Assembly (NCBI GenBank): GCA_964559475.1 | Contig: CAZLHX010000001.1 | Span: 1-64,000, forward strand | Length of the DNA: 64,000 nt | Reading direction: 5' to 3' | DNA from: RBG-16-57-9 sp964559475 | GTDB taxonomy: Archaea; Thermoproteota; Bathyarchaeia; TCS64 | Part shown: positions 36,376 through 44,508 of the stretch, piece by piece | How the letters are laid out: each line of letters starts with the position of its first letter | Numbering within the stretch: the stretch's first letter is position 1 | Translations under genes and position numbers: made by a program | Notes under the pieces: generated by a model | Databases searched by the model: none | Told to the model about the DNA's origin: nothing | What the model saw: only the letters and a program-made list of their open reading frames with translations

Positions 36376-37808
36376 TCCTTAACTACTTTTATGATTACTT
36401 TCTCTGCTTTTATTTTGGCATTTTTTAGGGTAATGCGGATTTTCATACCCGAAGGTAATCCAGGCATAGATTGAGCTGGTAGCTGCATCGTCGGCATTGT
36501 AAAAGTAGATGGCATCTGTTGCATTTGATGGAATTGTTGCATTTGTTGTGGGGCTGATGGTTCTTCTTTAAGGGCTTCTTCCGTTTCTTCTGGCCATCTG
36601 TCTACGATTGGGTGTTCCTTCTCCTGTAACCAGCTCTCTAAGGTATCGAGGTCCATGGCATCATCTTCAGTGGTGATCTTTGATTTAATCTCCTCGGGTA
36701 TGAATTCTTCAACTCTGCTCATTATATCCTTAGGCATCCAGACTATTCGGTCCCATCCTCCATCTGCCTGTAAGAATTTTGGGCTTCTCATATACTCAAT
36801 GCTGAGGCCGTGGAATCCATCGACCTGTCTACCTCCAGCTGTCAGATCACTTATAGTAACGAATGTGAGGCCGTTTACAGTCTCACCTTTATAATTTCTA
36901 TCAACTATTCCAAATCCATCTACCTCAGGAATATAGAAAGCGCAGCCTTCAAAGCAGCCACAGCTGGTATGTGGGTATCCGAATGCGGTGTATAGTTGTA
37001 CTCTTTCGATCTCTCCCAAGCTCTTATCTTGAATAACTTGATTTACTTCAGCGTATTCACCCGTTAGATCATCTAAAAGCTCTCCCTTAGGTATAGAAAA
37101 GACTGGTCCTTTTGGATCAACTTTTTCAGTGGCTCTTCCGTCGAACCAGCTTATAGCTCCACAGTTAGCGTACCTCTGAGGTGTAATGACGCATAGATGG
37201 GTTGGTGCAAAGCTCTGGCATAGACTGCATCCGTAGAATACGTCCACCTCATCGTCGCTCATTCCTCGGGCGCGTGCATCTCTTGCCTCGTAGATCTCCA
37301 TAGCTTCATCGTATAATTCTTTTAATTTGTCTAAATCTGTGATAAACGTGATCTGCATTTTCTCAATAAATGGCATCTCACTCTTGTACAGTCTCATTAA
37401 GACTTCTCCGAACATCTTGAAGCTGTTAAATCCCTTCTGATAGCTCTTTTTACTTAACCTCATCTGGATGTCATACCTTTGATTAAGGTGCATGAATCCT
37501 TCGATGAAGTTTACGTACTCATGAAGTCTTCTCTCAATGACTCCTTCCAGATCCTTTTCAATCTCTTCCCCTGCAACTTCAATTATCATACCGAAAGGAG
37601 AGTTGGTTCCTTCAGGTAGTTCTGAGATATCTTTTCCAACTATCTCGAATTTACCATCCTCAATATCATCCATACCCTTGGCTGTAACAAGTTCAAACTT
37701 GTAATCCTCTCTTGGACCACCGAGTTCGACTTGCATGTCTCTTCCACGGATTCTCTCACCCTCATAAATAATTCCAACATCTACAGGGATATCATCAAAT
37801 AAACTCAT
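36372..37808 (-). CDS. cdhC: Acetyl-CoA synthase subunit beta
   Basis: 478 residues, the acetyl-CoA-forming subunit. All six A-cluster ligands are visible: C194, C197, C206, C216 in the C-x2-C-x8-C-x9-C array (GCSLCQSFAPTHLC then NC), plus C283 and C285 (TSCGCFEG). The archaeal form lacks the CO-channel domain of bacterial ACS. A Gln/Met-rich linker at about 423-450 leads to a C-terminal segment MKIRITLKNAKIKAEKVIIK. It overlaps cdhB by four bases. Confidence 0.95.
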   Translation of the reverse strand: MSLFDDIPVDVGIIYEGERIRGRDMQVELGGPREDYKFELVTAKGMDDIEDGKFEIVGKDISELPEGTNSPFGMIIEVAGEEIEKDLEGVIERRLHEYVNFIEGFMHLNQRYDIQMRLSKKSYQKGFNSFKMFGEVLMRLYKSEMPFIEKMQITFITDLDKLKELYDEAMEIYEARDARARGMSDDEVDVFYGCSLCQSFAPTHLCVITPQRYANCGAISWFDGRATEKVDPKGPVFSIPKGELLDDLTGEYAEVNQVIQDKSLGEIERVQLYTAFGYPHTSCGCFEGCAFYIPEVDGFGIVDRNYKGETVNGLTFVTISDLTAGGRQVDGFHGLSIEYMRSPKFLQADGGWDRIVWMPKDIMSRVEEFIPEEIKSKITTEDDAMDLDTLESWLQEKEHPIVDRWPEETEEALKEEPSAPQQMQQFHQMQQMPSTFTMPTMQLPAQSMPGLPSGMKIRITLKNAKIKAEKVIIKVVKE

Positions 37809-38353
37809 TTCTTAGCCTCCTCTAAGTTTGTAATAATCTCATCTAATTCCTCTTGCCATTTTTTATTTGGCGTGGACCCCATTGACCATTGCGCATTAGG
37901 TTGATATGAATTACTTAACGACATGGTTTTAAGATCAGGAGCGAAGTTTTTTAGCCCTGATAGTACAAGCCACTCCATATAATAGGGTGCACCTGCAAAT
38001 AGTATAAGGTCATATTGTCCGTTTCCATCAAAACCATTCCAAGTGGGATCCCTTAAACGGTCTCCTAGATTCATCATGGGCATACTCTGAACCATTGTAC
38101 CTCTTTCTTTAAAATCTTTGATCAGATGGCCTGTAGCTGCTACGGTAATTTTTCCAATTTTCTGTAATCTTATAGCAGTATCTATCAAGTCTCCATCTTT
38201 GGTAGATATATTTGGTGATTCTGAGCCAATAACCAAGAGGGGTCGCTCTGATTTCTTGATCATGGAAGCTGCCACTTTAGGGTTTGGTATCACAAATGCT
38301 TTTTTTGGACCCGCTATTTCCGCAGTCTGACCTGTCCTCATTTTTGCAGACAT
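37805..38353 (-). CDS. cdhB: CODH subunit epsilon
   Basis: 182 residues of a Rossmann-like fold, partner of CdhA in the alpha2epsilon2 CO dehydrogenase. Typical segments are GPKKAFVIPNPKVAASMIKKS near the start and YDLILFAGAPYYMEWLVLSGL near residue 118. It may bind flavin or mediate electron exit. The gene overlaps cdhA by one base and cdhC by four, so it lies within a tightly coupled operon. Confidence 0.93.
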   Translation of the reverse strand: MSAKMRTGQTAEIAGPKKAFVIPNPKVAASMIKKSERPLLVIGSESPNISTKDGDLIDTAIRLQKIGKITVAATGHLIKDFKERGTMVQSMPMMNLGDRLRDPTWNGFDGNGQYDLILFAGAPYYMEWLVLSGLKNFAPDLKTMSLSNSYQPNAQWSMGSTPNKKWQEELDEIITNLEEAKK

Positions 38354-40698
38354 TAATCCCGTCTCCTAATCATTCTATCGAGTAGGGTAGGATCAGGCAT
38401 ACCAATCTTTCCTTCTTCCCAACCAGTATCTTCGAGTATTCCAAGTATTTCCTCTTTCATCGTGAATGGAAGATCAGCCTCTCTTCTAACATAAAGATGT
38501 AAGTCATCAGGCATAGTATCATAATATCTTTTGTGAAGATCGATGTAATGGCTTATCTTGACAGCTCTGCCTTTTGAAGTATCATTAGGCCGCATAGTTA
38601 ATTTAGCTGCCATAACCATTGCTTCCTCTAGAGTTTCAGCTGCGTAAAATAGGTGTTCAGGGGAAGGCCCAACATACATTTCCTCACCCGTCCTAGCATC
38701 ATAAGTTATCCAATCTTCATCTTTATCTTTTCTTCCAAGAAGGTTTCTTCGGTATTTTGACCCATGTGGACCGACGATAACAGGTATCCCGAGTCTCCAG
38801 CAACCCGCGGCTATACTTGCAGCTTTCTGTGACATCGCCCCCCAAGCTATACCTACGGCTCCAACACGATTATAGACATAATCAGCAATTTCCTCATAGT
38901 TAGCTCTTAATGATCGCTTAGCAAAGATATTTGCTATCTTTATTGTTGCTCCAGTTATATGCGCATTTGATACACAGCTTCCGATATTCACGAGACCTCC
39001 CGCGTCGAAGTACCCAGGGAACTTCTCGTAGAGGTTTTGACCTTCCTCATCTTTTGTTAACGCAATATCCATAGCTGAGCAACCTGTAGCCAATACAATG
39101 AACCTTCGTTTCAAGAACTCCTCGGCTATCTTCGCAACCTCTTCTCCTCCTTTAGGATAATTTGCACATCCTACAAGTGCAACCACTCCTGGAATCTCTC
39201 CGAAAACTATTGCCCTTCCTACTTCACGAATTTCAACATCTGTGACGGCTCCTCGTCCAACCCTAATTGGATATTTTTCTGCTGTTTTCAGTTCAGTTGA
39301 CGCTCTATAAAGAAAACTAACTAGCGGTATTCCTTCCGGACATGCACTCTCACATCGTCCACATCCAACACAGTAATCCTGAAGCTCGGCTAATGGTGCT
39401 AAGTTTCCTTCTCTTGCAGCCTGTACAGCATCCATTATTGGTAGACTATTTGGACAAGCTCTGACACATTCCATGCAGTTTCTACACGTCTCTGCCAGTT
39501 CGAAGAGTTGTTCTTTTGAGAATGCCTTGAATTCTTTTCTCTTAGGAGCCATTTTTAGTGCAGTTTTTACAACTACCTCTCCAACTTTCTTAGGTTCGAT
39601 TATTAATACCCCTGGGGTTTTCCCTTCCACTAAATCGTTAACTATTTCATCAGGTGGATCATGTGTTCTGTTGGGAAGCCCTAACATGCTTTTTTCGCTT
39701 GTTGCGATTACTGGGGCACCAATTTTCCTTGCCTCATCAACAATATCTGTTCTTAAACATTGTTCATCTACGACTACGACATCTGGTATTCCGGATCTTA
39801 TGTATCTTAGTTGCCAAGATATTGGTCCCATTATTTTTGCTCTTTTATCATATCTGCTATTATCATGGGCTGTACAACATAATCCACCTACTTCTACTTC
39901 TCCAAAAAGCCCATTTTCCATTAAATAGTCGATTATGTCAACGCTTGGAAGAACATTGTGACCAATACACATGATAACTGTTTTTGATGGATCAATCGCA
40001 CCAAACCCGATATCAGTCATAGGTGGATCAGCCACACCTTTAGGCATATTTAGTGTGGATATCTGACAAATATCGGCAACTTCCATTGCTACATGGTCAA
40101 GCATACCTGCATGGAAGGCTTTCGACTCAAAATCTATATTATCACCCTCCTGTCCAGTATGGGCTGCAGCGGTTAATTGTACAAGCTGTGTTTCAACATA
40201 ATCCAGAGCATCTTCGAGGTCGCTTAGTGTTCTAGGACGTATTCCACATACAAGTCTTGTATTTGGTGCTTCCACATTTGTATTAACCGCGATATCTAAC
40301 ACATGATCTCGACCGTATTCTTCTAACAGGTGTTCAAGCATATGTCTTGCATGGGCACAGTGTGTTGATGCTCCTATACAACATGCAAGTAGAACAATTC
40401 TGGATTGTTGTCCAGCCATTGTTATTCCACAAGCACCTTTCTTGTCTGCTGTTAAATCACATTTCCCGAAGGTACACAGACAACAAAGGTCACAGAAAGG
40501 CATGTAAAAGGGCTTATACCTGTTGAGAAGTTTTAGATCCCACTCTCTGAGAGTACCAACTGAAGGCATAGGAGTTGGCCCCATGGGTTCTTCCCATTCT
40601 TCATCAATTATTTTTCCGATCTGTATGTCAAGTCCTTTGAAGACACCTAAATCTGATTTAAGCTCATCAATTTTTAGTCTTAGATCTTTTTTAGCCAA
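38353..40698 (-). CDS. cdhA: CODH subunit alpha
   Basis: 781 residues, catalytic CO dehydrogenase with the Ni-Fe C-cluster. Visible are the N-terminal cysteine-rich B/D-cluster region (CDLCCLCTFGKCDL), CCIGASTHCAHARHMLEH, an inserted ferredoxin domain with two [4Fe-4S] motifs (CRNCMECVRACP and CVGCGRCESACP) and the C-cluster segment VNIGSCVSNAH. Archaeal CdhA carries this extra ferredoxin domain. The TTG start at 40698 follows AAGGAGAT. It is the first gene of the operon, with a palindrome just upstream. Confidence 0.96.
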   Translation of the reverse strand: MAKKDLRLKIDELKSDLGVFKGLDIQIGKIIDEEWEEPMGPTPMPSVGTLREWDLKLLNRYKPFYMPFCDLCCLCTFGKCDLTADKKGACGITMAGQQSRIVLLACCIGASTHCAHARHMLEHLLEEYGRDHVLDIAVNTNVEAPNTRLVCGIRPRTLSDLEDALDYVETQLVQLTAAAHTGQEGDNIDFESKAFHAGMLDHVAMEVADICQISTLNMPKGVADPPMTDIGFGAIDPSKTVIMCIGHNVLPSVDIIDYLMENGLFGEVEVGGLCCTAHDNSRYDKRAKIMGPISWQLRYIRSGIPDVVVVDEQCLRTDIVDEARKIGAPVIATSEKSMLGLPNRTHDPPDEIVNDLVEGKTPGVLIIEPKKVGEVVVKTALKMAPKRKEFKAFSKEQLFELAETCRNCMECVRACPNSLPIMDAVQAAREGNLAPLAELQDYCVGCGRCESACPEGIPLVSFLYRASTELKTAEKYPIRVGRGAVTDVEIREVGRAIVFGEIPGVVALVGCANYPKGGEEVAKIAEEFLKRRFIVLATGCSAMDIALTKDEEGQNLYEKFPGYFDAGGLVNIGSCVSNAHITGATIKIANIFAKRSLRANYEEIADYVYNRVGAVGIAWGAMSQKAASIAAGCWRLGIPVIVGPHGSKYRRNLLGRKDKDEDWITYDARTGEEMYVGPSPEHLFYAAETLEEAMVMAAKLTMRPNDTSKGRAVKISHYIDLHKRYYDTMPDDLHLYVRREADLPFTMKEEILGILEDTGWEEGKIGMPDPTLLDRMIRRRD

Positions 40699-40712
40699 AA
40701 TTCCATCTCCTT

Positions 40713-40729
40713 ATCACGTTTAACGTGAT
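40713..40729. promoter_or_regulatory. Palindromic candidate operator, cdhA promoter
   Basis: A perfect inverted repeat ATCACGTT-T-AACGTGAT lies 15 bases upstream of the cdhA start, between a TATA-like element (40741-40752, reverse strand) and the ribosome binding site. The predicted transcription start falls inside it, so a bound protein would block initiation. It also lies within the 146-base region shared with divergent metF. I see the symmetry directly; its function is inference. Confidence 0.5.
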
Positions 40730-40740
40730 TTATAGCATTT

Positions 40741-40752
40741 GTTATTTATAAT
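40741..40752 (-). promoter_or_regulatory. Candidate TATA box for cdhABCDE
   Basis: On the reverse strand this reads ATTATAAATAAC, a good archaeal TATA match about 43 bases from the cdhA start. A second TATAAAT at about 40731-40737 is closer but would put the transcript start beyond the ribosome binding site. Called from sequence and spacing only. Confidence 0.4.
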
Positions 40753-40844
40753 ATGTATGAAACCTTTGATTCATATATTTTTCAATAAAAAAATAAACAA
40801 ATAATTCTAAAAACCACCGTGTATCTAAGAGTGTGTGATGTCAA

Positions 40845-41768
40845 ATGACTCAAAGACCGGCTTATAGTCAGTTAGTAAAGGATATTCGGAAGGGTAAATT
40901 TGTTCTAACAGGTGAACTTGAGCCAGAGAAGGTAACTAGCCTAGAAGAAATTATTCACAGTGCTAAAGCAATGAAACCTTACGTAGTCGCTGCAAACGTA
41001 ACAGATAACCCATTAGCATATGCCTACATGAACAGTCTAATACCATCTTGGAAAGTTCAAGAAGAAGTAGGACTCGAGACAGTCTATCAAGTGACTGTAA
41101 GAGACCGTAATCGCCTAGCATTAACTTCTGATATTCTTGCAGCAGCTCATCTTGGTATTAAAAATGTTCTCGCGCTTTCTGGAGATCATACAGTACTGGG
41201 AGATAACAGACAAGCTAATTCAGTGTACGATATTGATTCGGCTCAGTTCGTATACTTATTAGGTAAAATGATTGACGAAGGTGAAGATCTCGCAGGCAAC
41301 GAAATTCATGGAGATGTAAATATTAACGTGGGTATTGCGGCAAACCCTAACGCCAATCCTTTGATGCCTGAAGTCCTTAAAATTGGTAGGAAGACGAAGA
41401 TTGGATCAGATTTTATACAAACCCAGACCATGTTCGATATCGATAGGACAAAAGAATTTCTGAAAGAAATGGAGAAGTATAAAACACCAGTATTGGTAGG
41501 TATATTCCCACTCAAAGGATTCACCATCGCTGACTTTTTTGATAAGTATATACCTGGAGTGTCTGTTCCTCAGGAGTTAATGGAGAACATGTATAAAGCC
41601 AAACAAGAACCTGACTCTGAGATTCGTAAACAAAAATATGATGAGGTAAACCTAGAATTCTTCAGGCCATTCATTAAAGAGATACATAAAACAACTCATG
41701 CAGCTGGTATACACGTAATGGCTGTATTATATGAAAGAATCTTTGACCCGTTATTGGAGGCTTTCTAA
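40845..41768 (+). CDS. metF: MetF-like methylene-H4MPT/H4F reductase
   Basis: 307 residues, flavin-dependent methylenetetrahydrofolate reductase family (TIM barrel). The catalytic glutamate sits in VLTGELEPEK and the LALSGDHT loop matches the FAD-binding aspartate region. MetF reduces methylene- to methyl-C1 carrier. In an H4MPT organism without a visible mer, it probably acts on methylene-H4MPT; that is inference supported by its place opposite cdhA. MetV follows two bases later. Confidence 0.9.
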   Translation: MTQRPAYSQLVKDIRKGKFVLTGELEPEKVTSLEEIIHSAKAMKPYVVAANVTDNPLAYAYMNSLIPSWKVQEEVGLETVYQVTVRDRNRLALTSDILAAAHLGIKNVLALSGDHTVLGDNRQANSVYDIDSAQFVYLLGKMIDEGEDLAGNEIHGDVNINVGIAANPNANPLMPEVLKIGRKTKIGSDFIQTQTMFDIDRTKEFLKEMEKYKTPVLVGIFPLKGFTIADFFDKYIPGVSVPQELMENMYKAKQEPDSEIRKQKYDEVNLEFFRPFIKEIHKTTHAAGIHVMAVLYERIFDPLLEAF

Positions 41769-41769
41769 G

Positions 41770-42405
41770 ATGATAATTACTGAGCAAAAACCCTTTGAAA
41801 AAGTCTCAGAGATGATTGATCAATACAAAAAGATCTTCATCGTGGGATGTGGAACCTGCAGCACCAGTTGTCAGACTGGTGGAGAAGAAGAAGTCAAAGA
41901 GATGGCTGAAAAACTAGGAGACAGAGTAAACGGATGGGCCATGGTAGAGGACCCATGTGACTTAAGGCTTGACCGCAGAGATCTAAGAGACTATAAAAAG
42001 GAGATTGCTGAATCTGATGCAGTCTTAGTTATGGCATGTGGTGCAGGCGTTCAGACTGTAAGTGATTTCACTAAAAAGATAACATTACCGGCTCTAAATA
42101 CGCTATTCATCGGTCAGACTGAGAGACTTGGAAAATTCCATGATACCTGTAAGGCTTGTGGAGACTGTATCCTCGATGAAACAGGGGGAGTCTGCCCCAT
42201 TACCAGGTGCGCTAAAGGTCTGTTGAATGGTCCCTGTGGAGGACAGGTAGATGGAAAATGCGAGGTAGGGGACTATGAGAACGAGTGCGCGTGGATACAG
42301 ATCTATGATAGATTGGAAGAACAAGGTAGACTGGATCTTTTCACAACATTCAGACCACCAAGAGACTTCTCTAAAAAGACTCTGAAAATGCACCACTATT
42401 TCTAA
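41770..42405 (+). CDS. metV: MetV, MTHFR C-terminal-domain zinc/FeS protein
   Basis: About 211 residues. The start at ATG 41770 lies nine bases after GGAGG (41756-41760). MetV accompanies MetF in acetogens and many anaerobes and is needed for its activity. Cysteine clusters are GCGTCSTSC near residue 31 and later CKACGDC, CPITRC, GPCGG and DGKCEVG, fitting zinc plus one or more [4Fe-4S] sites for passing electrons to MetF flavin. The electron donor could be ferredoxin or an AfpA/Isf type flavoprotein, both nearby. Confidence 0.88.
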   Translation: MIITEQKPFEKVSEMIDQYKKIFIVGCGTCSTSCQTGGEEEVKEMAEKLGDRVNGWAMVEDPCDLRLDRRDLRDYKKEIAESDAVLVMACGAGVQTVSDFTKKITLPALNTLFIGQTERLGKFHDTCKACGDCILDETGGVCPITRCAKGLLNGPCGGQVDGKCEVGDYENECAWIQIYDRLEEQGRLDLFTTFRPPRDFSKKTLKMHHYF

Positions 42406-42947
42406 TCCACTAATATATTTTTTAGAGCTTTTTTTATCTTATCAGGACTCTCTAATACAGATATTCCATCCATTTCTTCAAGTTTTCTGACATTCAGCAC
42501 ATCTTCTTTTCTTACTCTCAACCTCAAAGTTTTTCCGTTAGGAAGAACTGTTACCGTTTCTCCTTCGCGGAAGTCAGTAGGCATAATATAAACAGGAACA
42601 TATCCCTTTATGCCTTGTATAATAGCATTTGTAAGAAGAGTATCAGATATTCCAACAGCAATTTTTGCCACTGTATTGCTCGTTGCGGGGGCAATTAAAA
42701 GTAAGTCGAACTCCTTCATCTGTAGACGACCGGTTAGAAATGGTGTATTTGCATCTTTTTCTATCCAAACCTTATCAAAAGAGGCCCCCAAATCCTCGTA
42801 AATTTTGTAGTATTTTGATACAAGGTAACCAGCTTCCGATAAATAAATCTCTACAATTAATTGTTTTTCTTGTTTGATGCTCTTTAAAATTTCAACTGTT
42901 TCTAGAAGTTTATCTCCTCCGCCAGTTATCCCCCAAGCAATCTTCAT
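42402..42947 (-). CDS. afpA: Archaeoflavoprotein AfpA
   Basis: 181 residues of the flavoprotein (PPC decarboxylase-like) fold. It starts MKIAWGITGGGDKLLETVE, close to AfpA of Archaeoglobus, and carries the FMN-site signature LLLIAPATSNTVAKIA. AfpA is an FMN protein reduced by ferredoxin linked to CO dehydrogenase. Dihydromethanopterin reductase DmrB is a related alternative. It overlaps the Isf gene by four bases (ATGA) and converges on metV by four bases. Confidence 0.82.
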   Translation of the reverse strand: MKIAWGITGGGDKLLETVEILKSIKQEKQLIVEIYLSEAGYLVSKYYKIYEDLGASFDKVWIEKDANTPFLTGRLQMKEFDLLLIAPATSNTVAKIAVGISDTLLTNAIIQGIKGYVPVYIMPTDFREGETVTVLPNGKTLRLRVRKEDVLNVRKLEEMDGISVLESPDKIKKALKNILVD

Positions 42948-43525
42948 CTACTATTCTCCAAGTATTCGATTAGATGTTTTACAGTTTTATTCACAGTTTT
43001 CATGCCATATTTATCCTGTTTTATTCCTTCCATGGAATCCTTTGACCATAAGGATGCCCCAAGATTGGCGCCATATGCTCCACCGCTCAAGGGAATTGCC
43101 TCAGTTAGTAGGTAAAAAGAGTGGAGCTGAAGTAATGCTAATTCTTGTCCTCCTGCCCGGTCCCCGCCTACTGCAATTGCTATACATGGTTTATTTTTTA
43201 ATGCCTCAGGGTTTTTGGAGAATAGTGCTCTGGTTCTATCTAAGACTGCTTTGAGTTGTGCACTTACTCCTCCGTTGTATACAGGGGTTGCCATTATTAT
43301 GGCTTCAGCTTCCTCAATCATAGGATAAAGATCCTGTATATCATCTTTGATGATACATTTTTTCTCTTTTAGACAAAAATCACAATGTATACAAAACCCG
43401 ATTTTTTTACCCTTTACACTCCAGAATACTGTATCATATCCTTCATCTTCAAGGGTGATCAATGATTTTTTAAGTACATATTCTGTTGTTCTTGCTCTGG
43501 GGCTACCACATAACCCGAGGATCAT
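42944..43525 (-). CDS. Iron-sulfur flavoprotein (Isf)
   Basis: About 193 residues from ATG 43525 (MILGLCGSPR), preferred over the open upstream frame because a TATA-like TAAATATTTTA lies about 25 bases above and GGAGTGAT just before. FMN-reductase fold with the compact [4Fe-4S] motif C-x2-C-x2-C-x6-C (FCIHCDFCLKEKKC) typical of Isf. Isf accepts electrons from ferredoxin and passes them on, including to oxygen or peroxide. Paired with AfpA. Confidence 0.88.
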   Translation of the reverse strand: MILGLCGSPRARTTEYVLKKSLITLEDEGYDTVFWSVKGKKIGFCIHCDFCLKEKKCIIKDDIQDLYPMIEEAEAIIMATPVYNGGVSAQLKAVLDRTRALFSKNPEALKNKPCIAIAVGGDRAGGQELALLQLHSFYLLTEAIPLSGGAYGANLGASLWSKDSMEGIKQDKYGMKTVNKTVKHLIEYLENSR

Positions 43526-43640
43526 AAGAATTCTATCACTCCGGGAGGTAAAATATTTACTAAAATCAGGATTCAAATACATAAAATTTTTCTAAGAGCT
43601 TATTTTACTGCTATTTCAGCATTCAATTTTATATAATTAA

Positions 43641-43919
43641 ATGATAATATTTCTAGTGGTTAAGTTGACAGAGGAAAGCCCCAAAAAGGAAGAAAGAATT
43701 TACACTTGTCCTCTCTGTGGCTGTGAGAAAAACAGCAAGAAACAAATGGACTTTCATCTAAAGTATGGGCACTCCAGATACTATGAGCTTGTTACAACAG
43801 AGACACCTGTTGTGGATCTTGAAGCCAAACTACAGAATCTTCTAGAAGAAAAGGAAGAACTAGAAGAAGAGATAGATGTCATTCGCGCCATAATTCAAGA
43901 AAAAAGGACAACCAATTAG
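43641..43919 (+). CDS. Small C2H2 zinc-finger protein with coiled coil
   Basis: 92 residues. One C2H2 finger (C23, C26, H39, H44; CPLCGCEKNSKKQMDFHLKYGH) is followed by a strongly acidic helix (LLEEKEELEEEIDVIRAI) likely to form a coiled coil. Such proteins are common in archaea, with unknown roles in nucleic-acid or protein binding. A TATA-like TTTATATAATTAA at 43628-43640 makes the ATG at 43641 too close; GTG 43656 or TTG 43665 are likelier starts. Confidence 0.75.
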   Translation: MIIFLVVKLTEESPKKEERIYTCPLCGCEKNSKKQMDFHLKYGHSRYYELVTTETPVVDLEAKLQNLLEEKEELEEEIDVIRAIIQEKRTTN

Positions 43920-44001
43920 CAATTTTTTTTTAAACCTCTCTAAAGTTATCTTATTTCTTTAGGTTTATTATGCAGGGTTCCTTAATGAAAAATGGATTAA
44001 G

Positions 44002-44508
44002 ATGGATAAAAAAGAAATTATTGAGAGACTAAATAAGTTAGCAGATATAGAAGAGGAATATGCTCTAAAACTTAATGACGTCACTGGTTTTGGAAATGAA
44101 CAAGTTATGATGCTCATTAAATCGATTGGTTATGATAGTCAAAAACATGCTGGACTTTACAGAGCTGCAGCAAATATCTTGGAAGGTAAGAGCATGAGCA
44201 TTATGGGTTCAGAAATAGAGGACTTGGAAAATGACTTGAAGGATCATGTTCGTGTTGAAAAACAGATGATCAGACAGGTAAAAGAGATAAAAAATGAAAT
44301 TAAGGATGATAGGGTTAAAGCTCTTTTAGAAGTTATCGAAACAGATGAAGAATATCATCATCCATTAATGGAAAAGATCCTAGAGATTGTTCTGAAGCCT
44401 GAGATATTAGAGGATGAAGAGGTCTGGAAGATGATGGTAGGATATCTACCTCGACACGGGCACGTTCTAGATCCCTATGCTGATCTTGATTACAAGGGCA
44501 CTAGTTAA
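44002..44508 (+). CDS. Ferritin-like helical-bundle protein
   Basis: 168 residues, almost all helix. Possible diiron ligands appear at E17/E18 (LADIEEEYA), D45/H49 (GYDSQKHAGLY), E86 and E116/H119 (DEEYHHPLME), spaced as in the ferritin/rubrerythrin fold. The last 35 residues (YLPRHGHVLDPYADLD) fall outside the bundle. It could handle oxygen, peroxide or iron, or be a haemerythrin-like relative. I am fairly sure of the fold and unsure of activity. Confidence 0.6.
   Translation: MDKKEIIERLNKLADIEEEYALKLNDVTGFGNEQVMMLIKSIGYDSQKHAGLYRAAANILEGKSMSIMGSEIEDLENDLKDHVRVEKQMIRQVKEIKNEIKDDRVKALLEVIETDEEYHHPLMEKILEIVLKPEILEDEEVWKMMVGYLPRHGHVLDPYADLDYKGTS

Noticed and set aside
39473..39928. 151-codon frame antisense to cdhA
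   Set aside because: Antisense to a strongly conserved CODH gene, Ser/Leu-rich product typical of a shadow.
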